Notes: generated by a model from the letters alone, not told the origin. DNA of 12,929 nucleotides from Bacillota bacterium (GCA_009786175.1 WQTQ01000166.1:1-12929); one strand, 5' to 3'. Counted from the stretch's first letter, positions 1 to 6,882 are shown. A program made the numbers and translations.

Positions 1-1571
1 GCCTTGCCCAAGCATACATCCAACAGTTGGACAGATGCTTTTTCCCCTTCCAGCGGGGTTTCACGGTATGGCAAGTTGGGGGTGTTTTCCGTAATTTCTT
101 TCTTTATTTCTGCCGCCAGGTCTATTGTCCTGGTGGGGGTACGGTCTGTGTCTTTTTCAACCTTATATGTGCCGTCCGGGTTTTTTAAAGGCGCGTTTGA
201 CGCATCCTTCGCGATGGAGTAGCGGTTAAAGGCGTTTTCCTTAGGCCATACAGCCAAAGATTCTTCCAGTTGTTCCACAACGCGGGTCGCGCCGGTAACC
301 GTGTATATTCCGGCACAGTGGGTATCCGCAACATTTTTGCCCACATATATCGGATATTCTCCCACTTCCATCACCCATGCAGATTTATGGCCCGTCACGC
401 CGGAATCGTCATAGGCGGCCATTTGAGTCGCGTCAAAACTCATAGCAACGGTTTCGCTTTCACCAGGGTGCAGCAAGTTGGTTTTTGCATAGGCAATCAG
501 GCGTTTTGCAGGTTGGTCCAGCTTGCCTTGGGGCGCGCCGTGGTAAACCTGCACAACTTCTTTCCCCGGGAAAGCATTGCTTGTGTTGGTAACCTTAACG
601 GTTACGGTAATTTTATCGCCTTCGATTTTTGTATCCAAAACCGTCGCGTCAAAAGCCGCGTAGCTAAGGCCATAGCCAAATGGATACCTTACCTTCCCGG
701 GCGCGAAAGTTTCAAAGTATCTATAACCTACAAAAATGTCTTCCACATAGTTTACAAAAACAGAATCATTGGCCTTGCCAAACTGGTCCGAACCGGGGTA
801 GTTTTCGTAATCGTTTGCAATTGTGGCATGCAAACGGCCGGACGGGGTTTGATCGCCTGCCAAAATGTCCGCAATAGCGGCCCCGGCGCACATGCCACCC
901 TGCCAAACATACAGCAATGCGTCTATTTTGTAGTCTTTGACCCACGACATATCAATGATGTTGCCGGAGTTAATTAGCACAATAACTTTACCGAAATTTT
1001 GCGAAACCGCTTCAAGCATATTTTTTTCGTCATCTGTCAAGTACCAGCTACCCGGTGTAAGGGTGGTTTCCCTGTCTTCCCCTGCCGAACGGCCTATTAT
1101 AACAATAGCCACGTCGGAAACAAAGGACGCCGCTTTTGCTGCCTCCGGGCAAAGGGGCATTTCCGGGTGGTTGGTAGGCCAGCTGCCCCAGCCACCATGG
1201 GATGCAGGGTTTTCTTCCACCCATGTCTCGTAGATACTCGCCAGTTCTTCGTTTACAACTACGCCGGGGTGGCGGCGCAGTGCTTCCAGCAGTCCCACAC
1301 GGTATGGCGGACGAATATCCCCGCCCGAACCATAGCCTACAAAAAAATAATCAATTTGGATTCTGCCAAAAACAGAAACTTTAGAGCCGGTTGAAAGGGG
1401 CAGCGCGTTATTTTTATTTTCCAACATGGTAATTGCCTCTGTGGCGGCCTGTTGCGCAAAGCCGATTATCCCCGGCTGGGGGCCCTGGGGCTTACCGGGC
1501 TTCCACCACCAATCCTGGGTTTTTTGTACCGGCTGTGGTGCGCACTTCTTTGATTTAGACATTCTTGTCAT
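1..1571 (-). CDS. Family 3 glycoside hydrolase (beta-glucosidase type), permuted domain order, 3' end cut by window edge
   Basis: Hydrolyses terminal non-reducing beta-linked sugars from oligosaccharides, most likely glucose or xylose; the exact sugar cannot be read. I translated 523 complete codons without a stop. Residues about 35-300 are the GH3 alpha/beta sandwich: ENKNNALPL near 51, VAIVIIGRSAGEDRE at 154-168 (E165 is the likely general acid/base by analogy), and PFGYGLSY at 297-304. Residues about 315-425 are the fibronectin-III-like domain. Near 500 the sequence begins to resemble the entry to the TIM-barrel domain, which should carry the catalytic Asp and lies beyond the edge. In classical GH3 enzymes the barrel comes first; the inverted order is known from rumen clostridial enzymes such as that of Ruminococcus albus. 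There is no signal peptide, so it should be cytoplasmic, acting on imported oligosaccharides. The ATG at 1571 has AAAGGAG eight bases upstream; a second ATG three codons later is less well placed. Family call is firm. Confidence 0.9.
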   Translation of the reverse strand, partial: MTRMSKSKKCAPQPVQKTQDWWWKPGKPQGPQPGIIGFAQQAATEAITMLENKNNALPLSTGSKVSVFGRIQIDYFFVGYGSGGDIRPPYRVGLLEALRRHPGVVVNEELASIYETWVEENPASHGGWGSWPTNHPEMPLCPEAAKAASFVSDVAIVIIGRSAGEDRETTLTPGSWYLTDDEKNMLEAVSQNFGKVIVLINSGNIIDMSWVKDYKIDALLYVWQGGMCAGAAIADILAGDQTPSGRLHATIANDYENYPGSDQFGKANDSVFVNYVEDIFVGYRYFETFAPGKVRYPFGYGLSYAAFDATVLDTKIEGDKITVTVKVTNTSNAFPGKEVVQVYHGAPQGKLDQPAKRLIAYAKTNLLHPGESETVAMSFDATQMAAYDDSGVTGHKSAWVMEVGEYPIYVGKNVADTHCAGIYTVTGATRVVEQLEESLAVWPKENAFNRYSIAKDASNAPLKNPDGTYKVEKDTDRTPTRTIDLAAEIKKEITENTPNLPYRETPLEGEKASVQLLDVCLGK

Positions 1572-1616
1572 GTAATTTGCTCCTTTGCGGTAAAAATTGT
1601 CATACGATTGATATAA

Positions 1617-1646
1617 ATAATACCACGCTATGTACAGATTTGACTA
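1617..1646 (-). promoter_or_regulatory. Candidate sigma-70-type promoter for the glycosidase gene
   Basis: Read on the minus strand, TAGTCA (1641-1646, 4 of 6 matches to the -35 consensus) lies 18 bases before TATTAT (1617-1622), which is preceded by TG one base away, an extended -10. The start would fall near 1610, giving a leader of about 40 bases. It lies just downstream of the terminator of the preceding operon, so the glycosidase is probably a separate unit. No operator or cre site was recognised with confidence. Confidence 0.45.
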
Positions 1647-1684
1647 TGAAAAAATAAAAATTACCCCCTGATATCAGGGGGTAA
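1647..1684 (-). terminator. Intrinsic terminator of the Hsp70 operon (perfect palindrome plus T tract)
   Basis: Positions 1661-1684 form a perfect 24-bp palindrome whose half-site is TTACCCCCTGAT. On the minus strand it is followed by a T-rich run (1647-1660, TTTTTATTTTTTC). It begins 43 bases after the stop codon of the Hsp70-VWA gene. A stem with a run of five C:G pairs followed by T residues is a standard rho-independent terminator. The symmetry has no spacer, so the innermost bases must open to form a loop; such a site could also bind a dimeric protein. Confidence 0.75.
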
Positions 1685-1726
1685 CGTTTTCGGGTATCCG
1701 ACAGCCCGGTTTTACTATTTCATATC

Positions 1727-3808
1727 TTACAATCTAATCAAATCCGCGATGCTCATCGCGATATTATCCAAAATATCAAAGAATTTATCATTCAGGTCGT
1801 AATACTTACCGGACGGCTTTGTAAGCGGGTCGTAAGCGTCAATAGAATCGCGGTCTTTGCGGGCCACAACGTATGTGGTAACCTGGCGGGATTCTAACAT
1901 TTCGCAAATTTGCGCTACAGATTTGCCGCTTGCGGTTGGGATATGGGGCGGCGCATCCGTAATTAATATGAAAATATTTCGCGCCATACCGTCTTCCCGG
2001 TGAGAGTTTAGCAGCTCAATGCCTGTTTCCAGTGCGTCCAGTGACGACTCGGGAATATCCCCGCCGTAGGTCCGTGGGATATTTTTCACTTGCTTCTGGA
2101 ACTTTGGCACATCGTCCGTAAAGTTGTACACACTTGGTTTTTCGCCTTCGCCAAGGTCGCCAAAGCCAATCAGGCCCAGTTTGTATGCGGCACCCTTGCT
2201 TGCCAAAATACCGGAGAACTCAATTGCCCGGTCTTTTACGCCGTTAATATATGTGTCCATGGAGCCGGTGGTGTCAATTAGGAACACGACATTTACCTTG
2301 TCCGTTCCGCCCCCGCCGCCTATTTCCCGCGAAGGTGGCGGGCCGGTTTGGGTACGGTCAAATTCTGCCCGTTCTGTACGGCCTGTGGCAAGGTCTTTAA
2401 CGAACACTTCGAAAATATTGTTATCGTCTATGGCATAAGTTATTTCCAGCTGTGTTGTACCCGTTAGGCCGGAAATTGCAACGGTACCAATGTATTTTCT
2501 ATCTGCTTCATTGCCTTGCTCCCACTGGAACACGTCTACGTTTACGCGGCTTGCGCCGCTCATACTGGCAAAGTTACTGTCGGAAAAGCTGCTTGGTATC
2601 GGGCTGCCCATTGGGATAATTGGAATTGCGCCCCGCTCCATTGTGGCGATATTTGTTACGGCTTCCGTGCCGAATACCTGGCGGGTAATTTGCCCAACTT
2701 TTACGTTTTTATTTGGCAGGTGAATCAGATAGTTGTAAATACTTGCGCCCATTGCAACGCTTTTTGCAGGGTCTGTGGCGCGGTACGGCTCTTTGATAAA
2801 ACCCGCCACCATGCGGCGCACCATTGGAATTAGCGCAGAACCGCCAACCAACACAACTTTAGAAATTTCGTCCGCGGCTTTACCGGCACGCTTTAACGCT
2901 TCTTCTACAATGTCGCGGCTGCGGTCTACATATTTGCGAATCATGGCCTCGAATTCTTCCCGGGTTATTTCCGCATTAAGGTTTTTGGGTACGCCATCTA
3001 CTATCACCAAAGGGTTTATGCGCACGGCAACCTTATTTGTACCGGACAGCTTTTTCTTGGTTTGCTCCGCTTCGTGCTTCAGCTTTTGTGTAACGCGCTT
3101 TCGTTCTGTGTCTTCCAGGGTATCCAGGTCAATACCGCTTTCTTCTGTAAACTTTGTTTTCATCCAACGGACAAGCTCTGCATCAAAGTCGTCGCCGCCA
3201 AGGTTCATGTCACCCACGTCGGACAACTCCTGGAAAATTTCCTGCCCATCATCGTCTATGCTAACTTTTAACACGCAGGCATCAAAAGTACCGCCGCCCA
3301 GGTCGTATACGAGAAGGGTTTGCGCATAGCTTTGACGGTAGCCATATTCTATTGCGGCGGCCAGTGGTTCGCTTAGCAGGTGTACATTTTTGAAGCCCGC
3401 AAGAAGCCCCGCTTGTTGGGTGGCAAATATTTGACGGTCGTTAAAATACGCCGGATGGGTAATTACGACTTCGTCAAAAACTTCGCCTGCTTGGTCTTCC
3501 GCTGCTTTTTTCAGCTTACGCAAAATTTCCGCACTAACTTCTTCCGGTGTCTTTTCCATTGTGCCAATGTTGATAGTTTCGCCGCTGCCCATCATGCGCT
3601 TGACGGAAAGTACTGTGTTTTCCGGGTAAATTATCGCCCCGGATTTTGCTTCCACCCCAACGGTAACACCGTCTTCGCCAAAACATACCGCCGACGGCAG
3701 TATTTCGTCATGGCCGTCTACCTTTACAATGTCCAGGCTGTCTGTTTTGTCGTTGTAAATAATTGCTGCCGAGTTTGTAGTACCCAAGTCTATTCCTAAA
3801 TAGCCCAT
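1727..3808 (-). CDS. Hsp70 ATPase fused to a von Willebrand factor A domain
   Basis: A 693-residue DnaK-like chaperone with a metal-binding VWA domain in place of the helical lid. The Hsp70 nucleotide-binding domain spans residues 1-365: IDLGTTNS (6-13), SEPLAAA (146-152), VYDLGGGTFDA (167-177) and the adenosine motif VLVGGSALIPMV (319-330). Residues 370-485 look like a shortened beta-type substrate-binding domain. A proline/glycine linker (PPPSREIGGGGG, 490-501) leads to the VWA domain (505-693), with the MIDAS motif DTTGS at 512-516, GGDIPESS at 582-589 and ITDAPPH at 616-622. The VWA type resembles hemicentin-like domains. No signal peptide or membrane segment, so cytoplasmic. AAGGAGG lies just before the ATG and overlaps the end of the nucleotidyltransferase gene 14 bases upstream, so the two are co-transcribed. 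VWA domains usually bind proteins through a metal ion, which suggests a scaffold or client-recognition role; that is inference. The name dnaK is not justified. Confidence 0.93.
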   Translation of the reverse strand: MGYLGIDLGTTNSAAIIYNDKTDSLDIVKVDGHDEILPSAVCFGEDGVTVGVEAKSGAIIYPENTVLSVKRMMGSGETINIGTMEKTPEEVSAEILRKLKKAAEDQAGEVFDEVVITHPAYFNDRQIFATQQAGLLAGFKNVHLLSEPLAAAIEYGYRQSYAQTLLVYDLGGGTFDACVLKVSIDDDGQEIFQELSDVGDMNLGGDDFDAELVRWMKTKFTEESGIDLDTLEDTERKRVTQKLKHEAEQTKKKLSGTNKVAVRINPLVIVDGVPKNLNAEITREEFEAMIRKYVDRSRDIVEEALKRAGKAADEISKVVLVGGSALIPMVRRMVAGFIKEPYRATDPAKSVAMGASIYNYLIHLPNKNVKVGQITRQVFGTEAVTNIATMERGAIPIIPMGSPIPSSFSDSNFASMSGASRVNVDVFQWEQGNEADRKYIGTVAISGLTGTTQLEITYAIDDNNIFEVFVKDLATGRTERAEFDRTQTGPPPSREIGGGGGTDKVNVVFLIDTTGSMDTYINGVKDRAIEFSGILASKGAAYKLGLIGFGDLGEGEKPSVYNFTDDVPKFQKQVKNIPRTYGGDIPESSLDALETGIELLNSHREDGMARNIFILITDAPPHIPTASGKSVAQICEMLESRQVTTYVVARKDRDSIDAYDPLTKPSGKYYDLNDKFFDILDNIAMSIADLIRL

Positions 3809-3822
3809 TTGTTATCCTCCTT

Positions 3823-4155
3823 TTATGTTTGCGGTTTAATGTATATCCATTTTACGTCCCTCAGGACGTTTTCTTTAAAATTAGCTTCAGACCTGCTCAT
3901 TCCATCTTCAAACAACAGGTAATAAGCGACAAAATCAATTTTCTTTTGTAAGCGATTATCTATGGCTTCCAAGCACTCCATCATATCATCGATTTGTGTA
4001 TCATCGTAATCGTAGATAATATCAATATCGCTTTCGCTCGTTTGTTCGCCTCTTGCACATGAGCCAAATACACCCATTCGAATAATGGAAGGGTAATTAT
4101 TTGCAAGTTGAATAGCGTTCACGACATTTTCGTCAAGAGTTGTCAATACTGCCAT
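3823..4155 (-). CDS. Minimal nucleotidyltransferase (MNT/MntA-like), apparently active
   Basis: A 110-residue stand-alone protein of the polymerase-beta nucleotidyltransferase superfamily, likely to transfer a nucleotide (AMP in characterised relatives) to a protein. The signature is complete: GSCARGEQTSESDIDI at 31-46 supplies the Gly-Ser loop and metal-binding D43 and D45, and KKIDFVAY at 71-78 supplies the third acidic residue, D74. Known MntA proteins are antitoxins that AMPylate a HEPN RNase encoded next door, but no HEPN gene is present; both neighbours are Hsp70-like. AAGGAGG lies six bases before the ATG. The stop is 14 bases before the Hsp70-VWA start, and that gene's ribosome binding site overlaps this one's end. 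A truncated paralogue lies immediately upstream. Family and catalytic residues are clear; the target is unknown, and the adjacent Hsp70s are a testable guess. Confidence 0.85.
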   Translation of the reverse strand: MAVLTTLDENVVNAIQLANNYPSIIRMGVFGSCARGEQTSESDIDIIYDYDDTQIDDMMECLEAIDNRLQKKIDFVAYYLLFEDGMSRSEANFKENVLRDVKWIYIKPQT

Positions 4156-4199
4156 TTGAATCCTCCTTAAGAAGTTCCGCCAGCTTATTCCCTAGTTCG

Positions 4200-4340
4200 T
4201 CAACTATTTTCTCGTTTATTAACTTCACCACGAGCATGGGAGCCAAACACACCTACTTTCATTAAGTATGGATATTTTTCGGCAGAACTAATCGCATTTA
4301 CTATCGTTGTGTAAGAGTTTAACAGCGATTTTTCGAGCAT
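4200..4340 (-). pseudogene. Truncated minimal nucleotidyltransferase, paralogue of the downstream intact copy
   Basis: An ATG at 4340, six bases after the Hsp70 stop codon, opens a 46-codon frame. Its residues match the first third of the intact gene: TIVNAISSAEKYPYLMKVGV then FGSHARGE, against NVVNAIQLANNYPSIIRMGV then FGSCARGE. The similarity ends straight after GEV; the frame reads NKRENS and stops, without the DxD acids or the third Asp. It cannot be catalytic. A second frame (ATG 4237, stop 4133) encodes 34 residues containing KIVDELGNKLAELLKEDS and overlaps the start of the intact gene. It looks like the tail of another lost protein joined by a deletion. The most economical reading is an ancestral tandem pair of which one copy decayed. 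A 5' GGAGG lies 14 bases before the ATG, a poor spacing. Confidence 0.7.
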
Positions 4341-4346
4341 AAACAA

Positions 4347-5975
4347 TCACCCAACCTCCGCTCTTACAAACCTATCCGGGTCAAAAGTCTCTTTAAACCC
4401 GCTGGTAGGATATTCTTCTCCAAAGCCCACATCTTCCACCATACCGCGCACAAGGCCGCCTTCTTCTTCCACCATTAGTGTAATGCGCAGCCTTGTTTTA
4501 CCGCTTGGCCGCTGCGGCAAGCCTTTGATGCTAACCTCGCCGATAAGCTTACAGGCTTCAAAGGGGTCATCTTGCTGAATACGCTCTAATATGCGCAAAT
4601 CCAGCCCGATCATTTCTTCCGGGGTTGTGCCGGAAAGGGTAAACACATGGCTCTTTTTCGCCAGTGCAAAAGACGTGCCCCGGCGTATCATTGGGAAAAA
4701 CGCTTTGCCGGTACCCTTGTCAATTTCCAGTCCAATGTCGTGGGAAACGGTAACTTCAAACTCTACGGAAATTTTTTCGCTCTCCACATCCGGGTGGGAA
4801 AGCAGCCCCATTTTCATGGCGGCGTAATATGTCGCGCCAAGGGAAATATCAAGGGCAGGCCGTTCGGATGAATAAATTTTGGACTCGTCGCTAAAAATAT
4901 CTAAAAGCATTTCGCGTACCCATGGCATTTGGGAAGAGCCGCCTTCCAGCAAAACACGGTCGATATCGCCCGGTGTAAGGCTGCCGGTGTAAGTTTCCCG
5001 CAGTGCTTTTAAAACCAGCTTGCGCGTTTTATCAATGAAAGGTTTGATCATCTCATGAAATTGTTCTCTGGTAAACTGCTCGACGAAGGGCGGGATACAA
5101 AAAGTAAACGGAATCCGGAACCGCTGCACCCCGCTGAGCCGCTCTTTGGCCTCTCGTGCGCGGGCAATGACCTCTACCTGGTTTTCAATGGCCAGGTCGG
5201 AAGCGGACTGCCCGGTTTTGTCATAAATGAAATTGCCGCACGCTTCTATTAAAATTGCGTCCACATCGTCGCCACCGTGCTGCGCGTCACCGCCCTGGCT
5301 TATTACTTGAATTTTTATGCGGGATTCATCCCGTTCGGCCACGTTAAACAGTGTGATGTCCAACGTGCCGCCGCCAAAGTCGAAAACCATTATCCTTTCG
5401 CCTTGCTTTAATTGGTTGCGGAAGTTATAAGCCAGCGCGGCGGCGTTTGGCTCTTTTATAAGGCAAATAAGCTTGTCTGCAAGGCCCGCCACTTCACAGG
5501 CGCGCATTGTGGCTTTTTGGGCCGCGTCGTCAAAATCGTAGGGTACGGATACCACAAGCCCGGCAATTTCTGCCTTGGGGTTTAGGTTTTGCGCATGGCT
5601 TACAAGCTCTGTTAAAACTTTTGCAGAAATTTCTTCCGGCAGGTAATCCTTGCCGCCCAAGCGGACAGTTGTGTTGGTTCCCATTTTTCGTTTGATGGAA
5701 CGCACAGTAGTTTCCGGATATATTTTCATGGAACGATAGGCTTCTTCACCTATTACCCACTCGTCGTGGTCTTCATCCTGGCGGTACTGCACCACAGACG
5801 GCAACGGAATTTTACCAAACCCGTTGGATACGTCAATGGCCTCCGGCCTGCTGTTTGTGTTATCCCAATAGCTGATTACAGAATTTGTAGTACCCAGGTC
5901 TATGCCCATGATATACCAATCTTCCGGGCATCTGCCCATTTCCTCTATTTGTTTGCGATATTCTTCCCAGTTCAT
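4347..5975 (-). CDS. Hsp70 (DnaK-like) protein without helical lid and with N-terminal extension
   Basis: A 542-residue ATP-dependent chaperone-like protein, shorter than canonical DnaK at 600-640. About 22 residues (WEEYRKQIEEMGRCPEDWY) precede the first phosphate motif IDLGTTNS at 25-32. The ATPase domain runs to about residue 392, with KEPNAAALAY (174-183), the second phosphate motif VFDFGGGTLD (197-206) and the adenosine motif VLLEGGSSQMPWV (341-353). Residues 400-520 form a beta-type substrate-binding domain (VTVSHDIGLEI, then MIRRGTSFALAKK). The chain ends about 20 residues later, so the alpha-helical lid and the terminal EEVD/acidic tail are absent. It should be cytoplasmic. The ATG is preceded by AAAGGA at a slightly long spacing. 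It is first in the operon with the nucleotidyltransferases and the Hsp70-VWA gene. The absence of adjacent grpE/dnaJ and the sequence divergence argue that this is a specialised paralogue, not the housekeeping DnaK. Confidence 0.92.
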   Translation of the reverse strand: MNWEEYRKQIEEMGRCPEDWYIMGIDLGTTNSVISYWDNTNSRPEAIDVSNGFGKIPLPSVVQYRQDEDHDEWVIGEEAYRSMKIYPETTVRSIKRKMGTNTTVRLGGKDYLPEEISAKVLTELVSHAQNLNPKAEIAGLVVSVPYDFDDAAQKATMRACEVAGLADKLICLIKEPNAAALAYNFRNQLKQGERIMVFDFGGGTLDITLFNVAERDESRIKIQVISQGGDAQHGGDDVDAILIEACGNFIYDKTGQSASDLAIENQVEVIARAREAKERLSGVQRFRIPFTFCIPPFVEQFTREQFHEMIKPFIDKTRKLVLKALRETYTGSLTPGDIDRVLLEGGSSQMPWVREMLLDIFSDESKIYSSERPALDISLGATYYAAMKMGLLSHPDVESEKISVEFEVTVSHDIGLEIDKGTGKAFFPMIRRGTSFALAKKSHVFTLSGTTPEEMIGLDLRILERIQQDDPFEACKLIGEVSIKGLPQRPSGKTRLRITLMVEEEGGLVRGMVEDVGFGEEYPTSGFKETFDPDRFVRAEVG

Positions 5976-6263
5976 TATTTTGCGCGTCCTTTCGTATTAT
6001 AAAGACAAACTACCTTGTCCTACATAATGTACGTAAATAATCGACATATGTATGCCGCTCATATTCCTGTGCAATATCATAACTGTTTTTTGCAAAAAAA
6101 TCCATCTGTTTATGTATTGTGAATAATTCCAAAATGGTGTACAATATTAATCTTACGTTTGACATGTGACAGTAATATTATATCAGGGGGTAAAGGATAT
6201 TACATAAAATAACATCTAAAATTTTCATCATACCTTGTCAATTGATGTTTAATTTAAATAAAA
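5976..6263. other. AT-rich control region and leader upstream of the Hsp70 operon
   Basis: No coding frame on either strand resembles a gene. The region contains the candidate promoter at 6177-6205. A second TATAAT (5996-6001) lies only about 20 bases before the Hsp70 start codon but has no convincing -35. Short dyads are TACATAATGTA (6021-6031, perfect), CGACATATGTATGCCG (6042-6057, six of eight pairs) and GACAA/TTGTC arms (6004-6008, 6015-6019). These could be operators or small leader hairpins. No CIRCE element (TTAGCACTC inverted repeat) was found. If the distal promoter is used, the leader is roughly 195 bases. Confidence 0.5.
6177..6205 (-). promoter_or_regulatory. Candidate extended -10 promoter of the Hsp70 operon
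   Basis: On the minus strand TGATATAAT (6177-6185) is a perfect -10 hexamer with the TG extension. The -35 position 17 bases upstream reads ATGTAA, a weak match that is acceptable with an extended -10. A perfect TTGACA occurs further upstream (6236-6241), but the hexamer 17 bases after it (TAGATG) matches the -10 consensus at only three positions. The TTACCCCCTGATAT that includes the start of this -10 is identical to one arm of the palindrome terminating the same operon at 1661-1684. Confidence 0.45.
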
Positions 6264-6280
6264 ACGCGCATAACGCGCGT
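6264..6280 (-). terminator. Intrinsic terminator after the XRE-VOC gene
   Basis: On the minus strand ACGCGC (6275-6280) pairs with GCGCGT (6264-6269) around a five-base loop GTTAT, followed by TTTTTATTTAAATT. It starts 18 bases after the stop codon of the XRE-VOC gene. T residues follow the stem only on the minus strand, so it terminates the right-hand operon and separates it from the Hsp70 promoter. Confidence 0.75.
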
Positions 6281-6297
6281 AATGTGTCTGATTTATT

Positions 6298-6882
6298 TTA
6301 TCTCGGCTTATATCGGCCAGTAATTTCAATAATATTTCCGTCTGGGTCATAAATATTAAAAAAACTGTAACCGGCATTTGTAAGAATGCCAGTCACCCGG
6401 CCTATGTTCAGGCTTTTTACCCGCTCATGTTCCATACGCAAGTCCTCTATCCAAAAATTAAGTGCAAATTTATGGTCCCCGCAGCCACTGTAGTCATGGC
6501 CTGGTAAGTGGGCTTCGTTCATTATAGAAAACCACCCGTGAAATATCGCAAACCGGTTAACACCAATGGCAGATGCCTGCATAGAAAGAAGTTTCTCGTA
6601 AAAATCAATGGATTTGGCAAAATCCTTAACAATCAAGTACATACCAAAATGCAGCTTTTGACTGTCATGTTTTTCAAACGCAGATAATTCCTGTAATAAC
6701 AGCGCATCTGTCCTTACCTTAAACAAGCGGCTAAGCTGTACAACTTTTTCTACGTCCGGCTGGGCTTGGTCCAACTCCCATTTGGATACAGACTGCCGCG
6801 TAACCCCCAGCAGCTCCGCTAACCCTTCCTGGGATAAGCCATTCCTGGCCCGCAGCATCTGAATTTTTTTACCAATGCTCAT
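6298..6882 (-). CDS. XRE-family helix-turn-helix regulator fused to a VOC (glyoxalase/bleomycin-resistance) domain
   Basis: A 194-residue protein that probably binds DNA and senses or modifies a small molecule. Residues 5-61 are a Cro/C1-type HTH (LSQEGLAELLGVTRQSVSKW at 16-35, then QPDVEKVVQLSRLFKV), the kind common in Firmicutes regulators. Residues 76-190 are one VOC module, with LHFGMYLIVKDFAKSIDFYE at 77-96 and FNIYDPDGNIIEITG at 175-189. H78 and E187 fall where metal ligands occur in this fold, but the other two ligands of a full site cannot be assigned; single VOC modules normally dimerise. XRE domains are more often followed by peptidase, cupin or TPR domains. The start ATG overlaps the stop of the upstream AP2 gene (ATGA), so the two are translationally coupled. 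A ligand-responsive repressor or resistance regulator is plausible; the ligand is unknown. Confidence 0.85.
   Translation of the reverse strand: MSIGKKIQMLRARNGLSQEGLAELLGVTRQSVSKWELDQAQPDVEKVVQLSRLFKVRTDALLLQELSAFEKHDSQKLHFGMYLIVKDFAKSIDFYEKLLSMQASAIGVNRFAIFHGWFSIMNEAHLPGHDYSGCGDHKFALNFWIEDLRMEHERVKSLNIGRVTGILTNAGYSFFNIYDPDGNIIEITGRYKPR

Noticed and set aside
270..977. A 235-codon open frame on the plus strand
   Set aside because: It lies antisense to the glycosidase, whose own frame shows clear GH3 motifs; the translated peptide has no recognisable domain.
1692..1712. CGGG/CCCG inverted arms in the spacer after the Hsp70-VWA gene
   Set aside because: The stem is only four to five pairs and has no T tract on the minus strand; the palindrome next to it is the better terminator.
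2775..3329. A 184-codon plus-strand open frame
   Set aside because: It is antisense to the Hsp70-VWA ATPase domain, rich in Ser/Arg as expected of a shadow frame, and lacks a ribosome binding site.
6159..6182. TTGACA on the plus strand as a divergent promoter
   Set aside because: No -10 hexamer lies at a suitable distance, and no plus-strand gene follows.
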